A stretch of DNA of 64,000 nucleotides from positions 392,426-456,425 of the forward strand of contig NZ_JALDAX010000006.1 in assembly GCF_022698145.1 (NCBI RefSeq), in the 5' to 3' direction. The position numbers were made by a program, and so were the translations under genes. Shown here piece after piece: positions 23,728 through 34,776 of this stretch; the first letter of the stretch is position 1, and each line of letters begins with the position of its first letter. The notes beneath the pieces were generated by a model, which was not told where the DNA came from, made no database searches, and saw only the letters and a program-made list of their open reading frames with translations. The stretch comes from Streptomyces spinosisporus (GTDB lineage: Bacteria > Actinomycetota > Actinomycetes > Streptomycetales > Streptomycetaceae).

Positions 23728-24231
23728 GTCTCCCGTGGCTGGCCGGAGTTGCTGGCCCAGCCTTTCCCCGCGCCCGGCGCCGGTCTCTCCGGGCTGCTGC
23801 ATCCGGCCCAATGCCCGAACCCCCGGCAGGCGTCGCCGTACGGCCGCCGCGCGCTACTCCCGGCGCAGTAGCCGCCCGGTGCGGCGGAAGTAGCGACAAC
23901 CCGCTTCCCCTGTACGACGACCGTCGGGGCCCGTCGGCCGAGCATGAAGGAAACAGCCCGAGGGCGTGCAGGAGGTGACGCGCTGTGCTCCATGCCCTTC
24001 TCGTCGCCGGTGGCCCGCTGGGCTGCGGCTGCCCGCACTGGCGCCGCCTCAGCCTCCTCGCACCCTCTCGGACGGCGGCGGACGACGCCCCGAGACGCGA
24101 GGCACCCCGCCTTCAGCTGGTGCCCGCCCCGGCCGGGGACAGGGAGCGGGCGGAGTGGACGGGCGCCGCTTTCGCGGTGATGCGCTCCGCGAGGTCCGGG
24201 GCGGCGCGGTGATCCGTTCCGGGACCCGTCG
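23728..24231. other. Gene-poor gap of about 500 bp
   Basis: No family-like coding sequence was recognised between the serine hydrolase start and the end of the symporter gene. The only positive sign is a perfect AGGAGGTGA ribosome site at 23970-23978 leading into a short frame, listed separately. Promoter elements for the serine hydrolase must lie here but none was clear. Confidence 0.4.
23985..24212 (+). CDS. Possible small protein with an ideal ribosome-binding site
   Basis: A 75-codon frame starts with GTG six nt after AGGAGGTGA (23970-23978), a perfect complement to the 16S rRNA tail. The predicted product begins VLHALLVAGGPLGCGCPHWRRLSLLAP and is otherwise arginine/alanine-rich. It has a Cys-Gly-Cys and no recognised domain. 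Random GC-rich frames of this size are common, so the ribosome site is the only real support. It is convergent with the symporter gene. Confidence 0.3.
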   Translation: MLHALLVAGGPLGCGCPHWRRLSLLAPSRTAADDAPRREAPRLQLVPAPAGDRERAEWTGAAFAVMRSARSGAAR

Positions 24232-25824
24232 TCACTCGGCACCGACCAGCGCGCGGATCTCGAAGTCCTCGTAGACCCCGGGGACTTCGGGCCGGCTGAG
24301 GACCGTCCCGAGCCAACCGAGGAGGAATCCGGCCGGAATGGAGACGATGCCGGGGTTCTGGAGTGGGAACCAGGCGAAATCAGCTGACGGGTAGAGCGAG
24401 TTCGGGGTGGAGGAGACGACGGGTGAGAAGACGACCAGGAGTATCGAGCACAGCAGGCCGCCGCAGAGGCTGAGAAGGGCTCCCGTCGCGGTGAAGCGCC
24501 GCCAGAACAGGGTGTAGACGAGGGTCGGCAGCAGGGCGGAGGCCGCGATCGCGAAGGCGAGGAAGGCCAGGGTGGCGCTGTTGGCGCCCCAGGAGACGAG
24601 GGCGAGCAGCATGCCGAGGACGCCGATGACGGCGGCGGCGAGCCGGGCGACGAGGAGTTCCTCGCTCTGGTCGGCCCGTCCCTTGCGGATGACCTCGCCG
24701 TAGAGGTCGTGGGCGAGCGAGGAGGCCGCGGCGAGGGTGAGTCCGGCCGCGACGGCGAGCAGGGTGACGAAGGCCAGACAGGACAGCAGGGCCGTGAGGA
24801 GGCCGCCGCCGAGGGCGTGTGCGAGCAGCAGGACGGCCGCGTCTCCCGTGTGGTCCGTCCGCGCGATCGTCTCCCGTCCGACGACGGCGGTGGCGCCGAG
24901 GCCGAGGACGCCCGCCGCCAGGCAGACGAAGCCGACCAGGCCGATCGCCCACACCACCGAGGTCCGCAGGACGCTGCTCGAACGCGGGGCGAGCAGCCGC
25001 ATCATGACGTGCGGGAGTGCGGCGAGGCCCAGCACGATCGCCAGTTGCAGGCTGAAGAAGTCCAGTGTGCTGGTGGTGCCGGCGCCGTAGCGGAGGCCGG
25101 GTTCGAGGAATCGGGTGCCCATGCCGCTGTGGTCGGCCGCCGCGGTGAGCAGGGCGCCGATGTTCCAGTGGTAGCGGTGCAGCACCATCACGGCGGTCAC
25201 GCCGACCCCGGCGACGAGCATCACGGCCTTGACGATCTGGATGAAGGTGGCGCCGGGCATGCCGCCGAGCGCGGCGTACACGATGACGATCGTGCCGATG
25301 ACGACGACGCACAACGTCTTGGTGGCCGCGCTGGGTTCGCCGGTGAACTGGGTCAGCAGGGCCACGCTGCCGACGAGTTGGGCCACGAGGTAGAGGGTGG
25401 CGACGGCGAGCGTGCACAGGGACACGGCGAGCCGGACCGACCGCTGCCGGGCCGGCATGCGCAGGGCCACGGTGTCGCCGAGGGTGAACCTGCCCGCGTT
25501 GCGCAGGGGTTCGGCGATCAGCAGCAGGACCATCATCCAGGCCACCGCGGTGCCGCAGAGGTAGAGCAGGCCGTCGTATCCGGTGAGGGCGACCAGGCCG
25601 GTGCTGCCCAGCAGGGTGGCGACGGAGACGTAGTCGCCGCACATCGCAAGGCCGTTGCGCAGGGGCGTCATGGTGCGGTTGCCGAGGTAGAACTCGTCGA
25701 TCTCGTCGCGGTGGGGCGCGGTCAGCAGCACGCTGAACAGGGTGACGACGACCACGCCGAGGAAGAGCAGGAACGTCAGCTGCAGACTGACCCGGTCCGC
25801 GACGACGACGGCGGTCGTCACCAT
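24232..25824 (-). CDS. Sodium:solute symporter, acetate permease (ActP) type
   Basis: This 530-residue protein of about 13 membrane helices belongs to the SSS family. Recognisable parts are DEFYLGNRTMTPLRNGLAMCGDYVSVATLLGSTG near the N-terminus (helix 1-2 sodium site region), LVAQLVGSVALLTQF, GGMPGATFIQIVKAVMLV and the central LPHVMMRLLAP. These match cation/acetate symporters that take up short-chain monocarboxylates. The coding start overlaps the end of the DUF485 gene by 7 nt, and the DUF485-symporter pair is the standard operon order for ActP-type transporters (yjcH-actP in E. coli). The exact substrate (acetate, propionate, pyruvate) is not determined by sequence. Confidence 0.93.
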   Translation of the reverse strand: MVTTAVVVADRVSLQLTFLLFLGVVVVTLFSVLLTAPHRDEIDEFYLGNRTMTPLRNGLAMCGDYVSVATLLGSTGLVALTGYDGLLYLCGTAVAWMMVLLLIAEPLRNAGRFTLGDTVALRMPARQRSVRLAVSLCTLAVATLYLVAQLVGSVALLTQFTGEPSAATKTLCVVVIGTIVIVYAALGGMPGATFIQIVKAVMLVAGVGVTAVMVLHRYHWNIGALLTAAADHSGMGTRFLEPGLRYGAGTTSTLDFFSLQLAIVLGLAALPHVMMRLLAPRSSSVLRTSVVWAIGLVGFVCLAAGVLGLGATAVVGRETIARTDHTGDAAVLLLAHALGGGLLTALLSCLAFVTLLAVAAGLTLAAASSLAHDLYGEVIRKGRADQSEELLVARLAAAVIGVLGMLLALVSWGANSATLAFLAFAIAASALLPTLVYTLFWRRFTATGALLSLCGGLLCSILLVVFSPVVSSTPNSLYPSADFAWFPLQNPGIVSIPAGFLLGWLGTVLSRPEVPGVYEDFEIRALVGAE

Positions 25825-26303
25825 GTGCGGAACCCTCCGGACGCACGGGACCCTCCGGACGTGCGGGACCCTCCGGATGCGCGGAACCCTCCGGATGCGC
25901 GGAACCCTCCGGCGCGGTGGGAGACGGGGCGTCGGGCCGGTGCGGGTGGCCGGTCGGGGTGCCAGGCCGGTTCGTCCGGCCCGTAGGGGTGGCGGCGGAC
26001 GAACCGGGTGCGAAAGCCGCGCGCCCGCGGATCGGCGTGCGTCCGCAGGTGCACGAGCCGCCGTCGTGCGATCACCGCCATGATCGCGAACTGCCCGAGG
26101 CCGAGGGCGAGTCCGAGTGTGAGATGACCGCCGAGTGGGGTGTTCATGAGACCGGGGGCAAAACCCGAGAGCAGGACGTACAGCAGGAACCCGCCGACGG
26201 CGAGTAACGTCATCCGGACTCCGGAGCGCCGGTGCGCGCGGCGCAGCAGCCTGAATTCATTGCTTTCGGATATCACGCGTCGTCTTGTCTGCTCGACATT
26301 CAT
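25818..26303 (-). CDS. DUF485 membrane protein, partner of the symporter
   Basis: The 161-residue product has the DUF485 core: FRLLRRAHRRSGVRMTLLAVGGFLLYVLLSGFAPGLMNTPLGGHLTLGLALGLGQFAIMAVIARRRLV spans residues 17-84, with two membrane helices. A hydrophilic tail of about 75 residues follows. Its last 30 residues are built from a six-residue repeat (GGFRAS/GGSRTS), reflecting an 18-bp DNA repeat, which is unusual for this family. The ATG at 26303 follows AAGGTG at normal distance. The gene overlaps the symporter gene by 7 nt. DUF485 proteins accompany acetate-type symporters and are thought to be small subunits or regulators. Confidence 0.88.
   Translation of the reverse strand: MNVEQTRRRVISESNEFRLLRRAHRRSGVRMTLLAVGGFLLYVLLSGFAPGLMNTPLGGHLTLGLALGLGQFAIMAVIARRRLVHLRTHADPRARGFRTRFVRRHPYGPDEPAWHPDRPPAPARRPVSHRAGGFRASGGFRASGGSRTSGGSRASGGFRTW
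25828..25917. repeat. 18-bp tandem repeat, about five units, inside a coding region
   Basis: Units such as CGGAACCCTCCGGATGCG are repeated head to tail with small changes at two or three positions. The array is in frame and encodes the six-residue repeats in the tail of the DUF485 protein. It ends just at the symporter start, so unit number changes would alter the tail length without frameshift. Confidence 0.85.
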
Positions 26304-26565
26304 GTCGGCACACCTTCTCCGCATTCCTGGTGCCGCACACATGCCCCGATGAATACCGAGGTCATTCCCGTGCGGACATTGTGGGGGGCTCGTGAATCCG
26401 GAAAGGCCGATTTCCCGATTCCTTCGGCCCGCCAGGGGGTGGGGCGGACCGGAAGACCGGAGTATTGCAGCGCCCCCATTGAACTATCAACCGCACGGAT
26501 GAGTGAATTTCCGACGGCGGACGCGGTGTTCGGTAATAGTCCATACCAGGTCCGCGACTTAAGTG

Positions 26566-26583
26566 AACGGTTAACCAACCGTT
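26566..26583. promoter_or_regulatory. 18-bp inverted repeat, probable operator of the cox operon
   Basis: Perfect 7-bp arms AACGGTT/AACCGTT are separated by AACC. The repeat overlaps the first bases of the TTGACA hexamer at 26582, a position suited to an activator or repressor of coxM. Confidence 0.5.
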
Positions 26584-26610
26584 GACACCCCTGGGCGGCG
26601 AGCGCGCAAT
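26582..26610 (+). promoter_or_regulatory. Candidate cox operon promoter
   Basis: A perfect TTGACA -35 is followed after 17 bp by CGCAAT, a poor -10. Transcription would begin near 26617, giving a short leader before the coxM ATG. The poor -10 would suit an activator-dependent promoter. Confidence 0.4.
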
Positions 26611-26633
26611 GGGCCCTGACAGGGGGGTGTGAC

Positions 26634-27512
26634 ATGCAGGTTCCCGCACCGTTCGAGTACCAGCGGGTGCACAGTGTCGACGAGGCGATCGCACTCCTGG
26701 ACCGGCTCGGCGACACGGCACGGCTGGTGGCCGGCGGCCACAGCCTGATCCCGATGATGAAGCTCAGGCTGGCCAACTTCGAGTACCTGATCGACATCAA
26801 CGAGCTGCACGACCAGCTCGGCTACATCCGCGTCGAACCGGGCCTGATCCGCATCGGGGCCATGACCCGCCACCGTGAGCTGCTGGAATCCGACGAACTG
26901 GCCGCGGCCTTCCCGATCTTCCGCGACGCCGAGCGCGTCATCGCCGACCCCGTGGTCCGCAACCGCGGCACCCTCGGCGGCTCGCTGTGCCAGGCCGACC
27001 CCTCCGAGGACCTGTCCGCGGTGTGCACGACGCTCGGCGCGTCCTGTGTCGTCCAGGGGCTCGACGGTGAACGGGTCGTCCCCATGGAGGACTTCCACCA
27101 GGGACCGTACGAAACGGCGGTCGGCGACGCGGAGATGCTGACCGAGGTGCGCTTCCCGGTCCGTCCGGGCGGGTCGAGCGCCTACGAGAAGGTCGAGCGG
27201 CGCGCCGGTGACTGGGCCGTCGTCTCGGCGGGCGCGGCCGTATGGCTCGACGGCGGGTCGATCACCGACGCCCGGGTGGGGCTCGCCGCGGTCGGCCCCA
27301 ACACCGCCGGCATCCCGGGCATCGCCGACGTCATGCGCGGCCGTCCACCGGGCGAGGAGCTGTACGCGCGGGCCGGGGACATCGCGGCCGAGGCCTGCTC
27401 GCCGGCGACCGACCGGCGCGGCAGCGCGGAGTACAAGCGCCATCTGGCGCGGGAGCTGACCGTGCGGGTACTGCGCCGGGCGGTCGCCCGGGCCGGCCGA
27501 CAGGAGGCGTGA
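26634..27512 (+). CDS. coxM: Aerobic CO dehydrogenase medium subunit (FAD-binding)
   Basis: This 292-residue FAD subunit carries electrons from the iron-sulfur clusters of CoxS to the quinone pool or another acceptor. Both FAD signatures are intact: AGGHSLIPMMKLRL (from about residue 32) and RNRGTLGGSLCQADPSEDL (from about residue 107). It opens FEYQRVHSVDEAIALLDRLGD as expected. The ATG follows GGGGGG. It is the first gene of a seven-gene operon coxM-S-L-xdhC-D-G-E with overlaps or gaps of a few bases. The genes together encode and assemble the molybdenum-copper CO dehydrogenase, which lets soil actinobacteria oxidise trace CO for maintenance energy. Confidence 0.95.
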   Translation: MQVPAPFEYQRVHSVDEAIALLDRLGDTARLVAGGHSLIPMMKLRLANFEYLIDINELHDQLGYIRVEPGLIRIGAMTRHRELLESDELAAAFPIFRDAERVIADPVVRNRGTLGGSLCQADPSEDLSAVCTTLGASCVVQGLDGERVVPMEDFHQGPYETAVGDAEMLTEVRFPVRPGGSSAYEKVERRAGDWAVVSAGAAVWLDGGSITDARVGLAAVGPNTAGIPGIADVMRGRPPGEELYARAGDIAAEACSPATDRRGSAEYKRHLARELTVRVLRRAVARAGRQEA

Positions 27513-27514
27513 AC

Positions 27515-30408
<2,894 letters not shown>

Positions 30409-30419
30409 AGGTGGACGCG

Positions 30420-31298
30420 ATGACCGGCACGGTGAGCGCCCGAGCGCTCGAACTCGCCCGGCGGCGGGTGCCGTTCGTGCACGCGCGCGTGGTGCGTGCG
30501 CAGGCGCCTGCCTCTGCGCATCCGGGCGACGAGGCCATCGTCCACGGCGACGGCACGATCGACGGATTCGTGGGCGGCCAGTGCGCGGAGGGTTCGGTGC
30601 GTACGGCCGCACTGGGCGCCCTGCACGGCGGCGGACCGCTGCTGCTGCGGGTGCTGCCCGCGGGCGAGGACGCGTTCCCGGACGCACCGGGGGCGCAGGT
30701 CGTGGTCAACCCCTGTCTGTCGGGCGGCGCGTTGGAGATCTTCCTGGAGCCCGTCCTGCCGCCGCCCCTCGTCGAGGTCGCCGGTGACACGCCGATCGCC
30801 GAGGCGTTCCTCACCCTGGCCCAGGTGCTGGGCTACGCCACCGCCCGGTCGCTGCCGGGCGGCCGTCCCGCCGAGCACACGGCGGCCGTCGTCGTGGCGG
30901 GACAGGGGCACGGCGACGCGGAGTCGGTGCGCGCCGCCCTCGACGCGGACGTGCCGTACATCGCGCTCGTCGCCAGCCGCAGGCGCGGCTCCGCCCTGTT
31001 CGACGAACTCGGCCTGGACGAAAGGGAGAAGGCCCGCGTCCACTCCCCCGCCGGCCTCGACATCGGCGCCCGCACCGCACCCGAGATCGCGCTGTCGATC
31101 CTGGCGGAGGTCGTGGAGGCCGTACGGGCGAGGCCGCCGATGCCCCCGCCCGCACCGCCCGTCGAGGCCGTGGACCCCGTGTGCGGGATGACCGTGACCG
31201 TGACGCCGGGCACGCCTCATCTCACCACGGACGACGGCGAGTTGTGGTTCTGCGGCACGGGCTGCCGGGACCGGTTCGCCGCGGGGCTGGTGGGCTAG
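30420..31298 (+). CDS. XdhC-family maturation factor with C-terminal YHS domain
   Basis: The 292-residue protein is an XdhC/CoxI-type factor. Residues 1-80 contain ALELARRRVPFVHARVVRAQ and GDGTIDGFVGGQCAEGSVR, with the conserved Cys of the family. The second half (AAVVVAGQGHGDAESVRAAL ... YIALVASRRRGSALFDELGL) is the Rossmann part. Such proteins bind molybdenum cofactor and help its sulfuration before insertion into CoxL. The last 45 residues form a YHS module (VDPVCGMTV ... GELWFCGTGCRDRF), whose cysteines suggest metal binding. A link to copper insertion is attractive but is inference. ATG 30420 follows GAAGGTGG. It lies 11 bp after coxL and 3 bp before coxD. Confidence 0.9.
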   Translation: MTGTVSARALELARRRVPFVHARVVRAQAPASAHPGDEAIVHGDGTIDGFVGGQCAEGSVRTAALGALHGGGPLLLRVLPAGEDAFPDAPGAQVVVNPCLSGGALEIFLEPVLPPPLVEVAGDTPIAEAFLTLAQVLGYATARSLPGGRPAEHTAAVVVAGQGHGDAESVRAALDADVPYIALVASRRRGSALFDELGLDEREKARVHSPAGLDIGARTAPEIALSILAEVVEAVRARPPMPPPAPPVEAVDPVCGMTVTVTPGTPHLTTDDGELWFCGTGCRDRFAAGLVG

Positions 31299-31301
31299 GG
31301 C

Positions 31302-32195
31302 GTGAGCGAGCTCTTCGGTGACGCGGACGAGGTACGGCAGCGGCTGGACGCGGTCGGCCACTTGGTCGACGAGGGCACCGCGACCGCCCTCTATCTGGCC
31401 ACCGTGCTGGACCGGCCGCTGCTGGTGGAGGGCGAGCCCGGCGTCGGCAAGACCAGCCTCGCCAAGGCGCTCGCCCAGGCACTGGACACCCCGCTGATCC
31501 GGCTGCAGTGCTACGAGGGACTCACCCCGGGCGAGGCCCTGTACGAGTGGAACCACCAGCGCCAGCTTCTCGCCATCCGGCTCACCGAGGCGCGCGGCGG
31601 CCGGCTCGCCGACGCCGATGTGTTCACCGAGGAGTTCCTGCACGACCGGCCGCTGCTGCGGGCGGTGCGGCACACGGGACCGCTGCCGCCCGTGCTGCTG
31701 ATCGACGAGATAGACCGGGCGGACGACGAGTTCGAGGCGCTGCTCTTCGAGTTCCTCGGCGAATGGTCCATCACCGTACCGGAGTTGGGCACGTTCGCCG
31801 CCGTACGCCCGCCCGTCGTCCTGCTCACCTCCAACCGCAGCCGCGAGCTGCACGACGCGCTGCGCCGCCGCTGCCTCTACCACTGGATCGACTTCCCCTC
31901 CCCCGAGCGCACCGCGCAGATCCTGCACCGCTCGGTCCCGGCCGCGAACGAGCCGCTGATCGCCTCGGCGACGCAGTTCATCGGCAGTGTGCGCCGGCTG
32001 GACCTGGACAAGGCGCCCGGGATGGCGGAGGCGATCGACTGGGTGTCGGCGCTGGCCGCGCTGCGCGTGGCACGGCTGACGCGCTCCGATGTCGTCAGCA
32101 CCCTCAGCGCGGTCGCCAAGAGCCCCGACGACCGCATGGCCATCACCGGAGCCCTCGATGAGCTCGGTTGTCCCGAACAGGCGAGGAGACCATGA
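31302..32195 (+). CDS. coxD: MoxR-type AAA+ ATPase CoxD
   Basis: This 297-residue AAA+ protein has Walker A GEPGVGKTSLAKAL, Walker B VLLIDEIDRADDEFEALL, sensor 1 LLTSNRSREL and the arginine-finger region RRRCLYHWIDFP. CoxD-type ATPases are required to insert sulfur and copper into the CO dehydrogenase active site, working with the VWA protein CoxE. The GTG start at 31302 lies 3 bp after the XdhC-YHS stop, and its end overlaps coxG by 4 nt, so it is translated with its neighbours. It lacks the second domain seen in some MoxR proteins. Confidence 0.93.
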   Translation: MSELFGDADEVRQRLDAVGHLVDEGTATALYLATVLDRPLLVEGEPGVGKTSLAKALAQALDTPLIRLQCYEGLTPGEALYEWNHQRQLLAIRLTEARGGRLADADVFTEEFLHDRPLLRAVRHTGPLPPVLLIDEIDRADDEFEALLFEFLGEWSITVPELGTFAAVRPPVVLLTSNRSRELHDALRRRCLYHWIDFPSPERTAQILHRSVPAANEPLIASATQFIGSVRRLDLDKAPGMAEAIDWVSALAALRVARLTRSDVVSTLSAVAKSPDDRMAITGALDELGCPEQARRP

Positions 32196-32893
32196 AGATC
32201 GACCAGGAGTTCGGTGTCGAGGTACCCGTCGAGCGCGTGTGGCGGACCCTCACGGATCTGGAAGGCCTGGCCCCGTGTCTGCCCGGCGCCCAGCTCACCG
32301 GGGTGGAGGGCGACACCTACAAGGGACGCGTGAAGGTCAAAGTGGGCCCCGTCATCAGCCAGTTCGCGGGTAAGGCGCGCTTCGTGAAGCTGGACGAGGA
32401 CGCCCGGATCGCCGTCATCAGCGCGGCCGGGAAGGACACGCGCGGCGCCGGGAACGCCTCCGCGACGATCCACGCCCGGCTGCGCCCCGAGGGCGCGGGC
32501 ACGGTGGTGACGGTCAGCACGGACCTCAACATCAGCGGCAGGCTGGCCCAGTTCGGCAGCGGCATGATCAAGGAGATCTCTCAGAAGCTGTTCGCACAGT
32601 TCGTCGAGAACGTGGAGACCCGGCTGCTGGCTGAGCAACCGACCGCCGTGCCCGAGCCGGAGGGTGCGCCGCAGGCCGTCGCCGAACCGCAGCCGCCCGC
32701 AGCTCCGTCCGTGGTCCCGTCGGCAGCCCCGTCCCCGCGGCGGGAGGAGGCGTTCCAGCGGATGGAGGCGCCGTCGGACGAACCGCTCGACCTGGTGCGG
32801 CTGGCCGGCGGGTCCGTGTACCGGAGGCTGGTCCCCGCGCTGGTCGTGGTCGTCGTGGTCGTCGCCGCCGTGGTCCTCCTGCTGACCCTGTGA
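32192..32893 (+). CDS. coxG: CoxG, SRPBCC-domain protein with C-terminal membrane anchor
   Basis: This 233-residue protein has a START/SRPBCC fold at residues 1-150 (FGVEVPVERVWRTLTDLEGLAPCLPGAQLTGVEG, then KVGPVISQFAGKARF). A Pro/Ala-rich linker follows, and a single hydrophobic C-terminal helix made largely of valine (LVPALVVVVVVVAAVVLLLTL). CoxG proteins anchor CO dehydrogenase to the membrane and probably bind quinone so that electrons can reach the respiratory chain. The ATG at 32192 follows GAGGAG. It overlaps coxD upstream and coxE downstream by 4 nt each. Confidence 0.92.
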   Translation: MKIDQEFGVEVPVERVWRTLTDLEGLAPCLPGAQLTGVEGDTYKGRVKVKVGPVISQFAGKARFVKLDEDARIAVISAAGKDTRGAGNASATIHARLRPEGAGTVVTVSTDLNISGRLAQFGSGMIKEISQKLFAQFVENVETRLLAEQPTAVPEPEGAPQAVAEPQPPAAPSVVPSAAPSPRREEAFQRMEAPSDEPLDLVRLAGGSVYRRLVPALVVVVVVVAAVVLLLTL

Positions 32894-34110
32894 CCCGGCC
32901 CAGGCCGCTGCTGCCGGCCGTCGACCGGGCCGCCTTCGCCGTCGCGTTCGCCACCCGGCTCAGGCAGCGAGGGGTGGCAGTGGGGCTGACGGCGGCCCAG
33001 GACTTCGTGCGTGCGCTCGTCGCCGTACCGCCCCTGTCCCGGACGGCGCTGTACTGGTCGGCGCGTGTCACCCTCGTCCGCCGCAGGCCCGACCTGGCGC
33101 GGTTCGACGAGGTCTTCGACGCGGTCTTCGGTGAGGCACTGCTGTCCGTCGACCCGAACGCCCGCCGCAACAGCGGGCGTTCGGACCCGCGCGGGGGCGG
33201 CACCCGGTCGCCGGCGCCGCTCGATCCGTACGACGTCTCGGGAGCGTCGGCCGACCGGGGCGGTCTGCCGTGGGTGACCCTGCCGCCCGTCGCGGACGCC
33301 GAGCACCGCGACGACGTCACGCTGTCGGTGCCGCAGCGTCTGCCCAGCGATCTCGCCGGGGCCCTGGACACGCCGTTCGAGCAACTCGACGCCGAACAGG
33401 CGCAGTTGCTCGGCCGGTGGCTGGAGCGGGGGCTGCGGGAGTGGCCCGTGCGGCGCTCGCGCCGGTACGCGGTGCGGCCGGGCGGCCCCCGGGTGGCGAT
33501 CCGCGAGACGGCGGCCCGGGCGCGGCGTACCGGCTGGGACCCGGTCCATCTGGTGCGCACCGGACCCGTGCACCGGCCCCGCCGGGTGGTGGTGCTGTGC
33601 GACGTGAGCCGGTCCATGCAGGCGCAGGCGATGGCCTATCTGCATCTGATGCGGGCGCTGGCGCTGACCACGCACGCCGAGGTCTTCGCCTTCGCGACCT
33701 CGCTGACCCGGCTGACCACGACCCTCGGCCGGCGTTCGGCCGAGTCGGCGCTGAGCGAGGCGACGGAGCGGGTCGCGGACCGGTTCGGCGGTACGCGCAT
33801 CGCGCACTGTCTGTCCACGCTGCTCGCCTCGCACCACGGCGGCACGGTGCGGGGCGCGGTCGTCCTGATCGGTTCGGACGGCTGGGACGGCGATCCGCCG
33901 GAGCGGCTGGCCGCCGTCATGGCCCGGCTGCGGCGCCGTGCGCACATGGTGATCTGGCTGAACCCGCGCGCCGCGAGCCCGGGGTTCGTCCCGCGTACGA
34001 CGACGATGACGGCGGCTCTTCCGTACGTGGACGTGCTGTTGCCCGCGGACAGCTTCGCGGATCTGCTGCGGGTGCCGGGCGAGGTGGCCCGGTACGCCCG
34101 CCGCGGCTGA
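32890..34110 (+). CDS. coxE: CoxE, VWA-domain CO dehydrogenase maturation protein
   Basis: The 406-residue protein belongs to the CoxE family, the VWA partner of the MoxR ATPase CoxD. The von Willebrand A core is in the C-terminal half, with a MIDAS motif D-x-S-x-S in VVVLCDVSRSMQAQAMAYL, a second aspartate/threonine region in GGTRIAHCLSTLL, and LIGSDGWDGDPP. The N-terminal half (VDRAAFAVAFATRLRQRGVAVGLTAAQDFVRAL) is typical of the family. A low-complexity basic linker sits near residue 95. It closes the cox operon; a GC hairpin follows immediately after the stop. Confidence 0.93.
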   Translation: MTRPRPLLPAVDRAAFAVAFATRLRQRGVAVGLTAAQDFVRALVAVPPLSRTALYWSARVTLVRRRPDLARFDEVFDAVFGEALLSVDPNARRNSGRSDPRGGGTRSPAPLDPYDVSGASADRGGLPWVTLPPVADAEHRDDVTLSVPQRLPSDLAGALDTPFEQLDAEQAQLLGRWLERGLREWPVRRSRRYAVRPGGPRVAIRETAARARRTGWDPVHLVRTGPVHRPRRVVVLCDVSRSMQAQAMAYLHLMRALALTTHAEVFAFATSLTRLTTTLGRRSAESALSEATERVADRFGGTRIAHCLSTLLASHHGGTVRGAVVLIGSDGWDGDPPERLAAVMARLRRRAHMVIWLNPRAASPGFVPRTTTMTAALPYVDVLLPADSFADLLRVPGEVARYARRG

Positions 34111-34142
34111 ACGGCCCGGGGCGAGGAGGATGCCCCGGCCGT
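34111..34142 (+). terminator. Hairpin terminator at the end of the cox operon
   Basis: ACGGCC-GGGGC pairs with GCCCC-GGCCGT with one bulged C and a 9-nt loop, starting at the base after the coxE stop. The convergent AhpD gene ends 25 bp further on. Confidence 0.65.
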
Positions 34143-34166
34143 CGCTTGCCGTGGCGGGCGCGGGCG

Positions 34167-34640
34167 TCAGCCGAACATGCCGGGCTGGTAGTCACCGGCC
34201 GGCTGCTGGACGATGACGTTGAAGCGGTTGTACAGGTTGATCAGCGCGATGGTGGCCACGAGGGCGCCGAGCTGGTCCTCGTCGAAGTGCTTGGCCGCGT
34301 TCGCCCACGCCTCGTCCGTCACGCCACCGGCCGCGTCCGCGATCCGGGTGCCCTGCTCGGCCAGCTCCAGCGCGGCGCGCTCCGCGTCGGTGAACACCTT
34401 GGCCTCACGCCAGGCCGCCACCATGTGCAGGCGCTGCGGGTCCTCGCCCGCGGCGAGGGCGTCCTTGGTGTGCATGTCGGTGCAGAATCCACAGCCGTTG
34501 ATCTGGCTGGCGCGCAGCCTCACCAGCTCTGCCGTGGCGGTCGGCAGCGTCGAGTCCGTCACGACCTTGCCCGCCGCGTTGATGTGCTTGAACAGCTTGC
34601 CCGTGGTGGCGTTCTCGAAGAGGTTCATCCGAGCTTCCAT
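34167..34640 (-). CDS. AhpD-like carboxymuconolactone decarboxylase-family protein
   Basis: This 157-residue all-helical protein carries the AhpD-type redox motif: Cys-x-x-Cys followed by His in NGCGFCTDMHTKDA (about residues 49-60). Proteins of this family act as thiol peroxidases or disulfide reductases. TAELVRLRASQINGC and a C-terminal ALINLYNRFNV confirm the family (YciW/AhpD-like). The ATG at 34640 has GGGAG at good distance; a second ATG four codons later is possible. It is convergent with the cox operon and follows a LysR gene on the same strand after 136 bp. A protective role against oxidants made during respiration is inference. Confidence 0.9.
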   Translation of the reverse strand: MEARMNLFENATTGKLFKHINAAGKVVTDSTLPTATAELVRLRASQINGCGFCTDMHTKDALAAGEDPQRLHMVAAWREAKVFTDAERAALELAEQGTRIADAAGGVTDEAWANAAKHFDEDQLGALVATIALINLYNRFNVIVQQPAGDYQPGMFG

Positions 34641-34776
34641 GGTGCACTCCCGTGTGCCGTGGTCCGGTGGGTACACCTCCTTGACGGCACGGTCCGGCGA
34701 GATGTGACGGGCACCGATGTGACCTGCGTCTCTTGCGGACCCGCAGCGAGAGCCTCGCAGCTCCAAGACCAAGAGC

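Larger units (their letters stand above)
26304..26633. promoter_or_regulatory. Divergent control region between DUF485-symporter and cox operons
   Basis: About 330 bp, noticeably richer in A/T than its surroundings. It carries the inverted repeat AACGGTT-AACC-AACCGTT (26566-26583), which includes the palindrome GGTTAACC. Directly beside it is a TTGACA (26582-26587) with a weak CGCAAT (26605-26610) 17 bp later, placing a plausible promoter just ahead of coxM. Confidence 0.55.
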
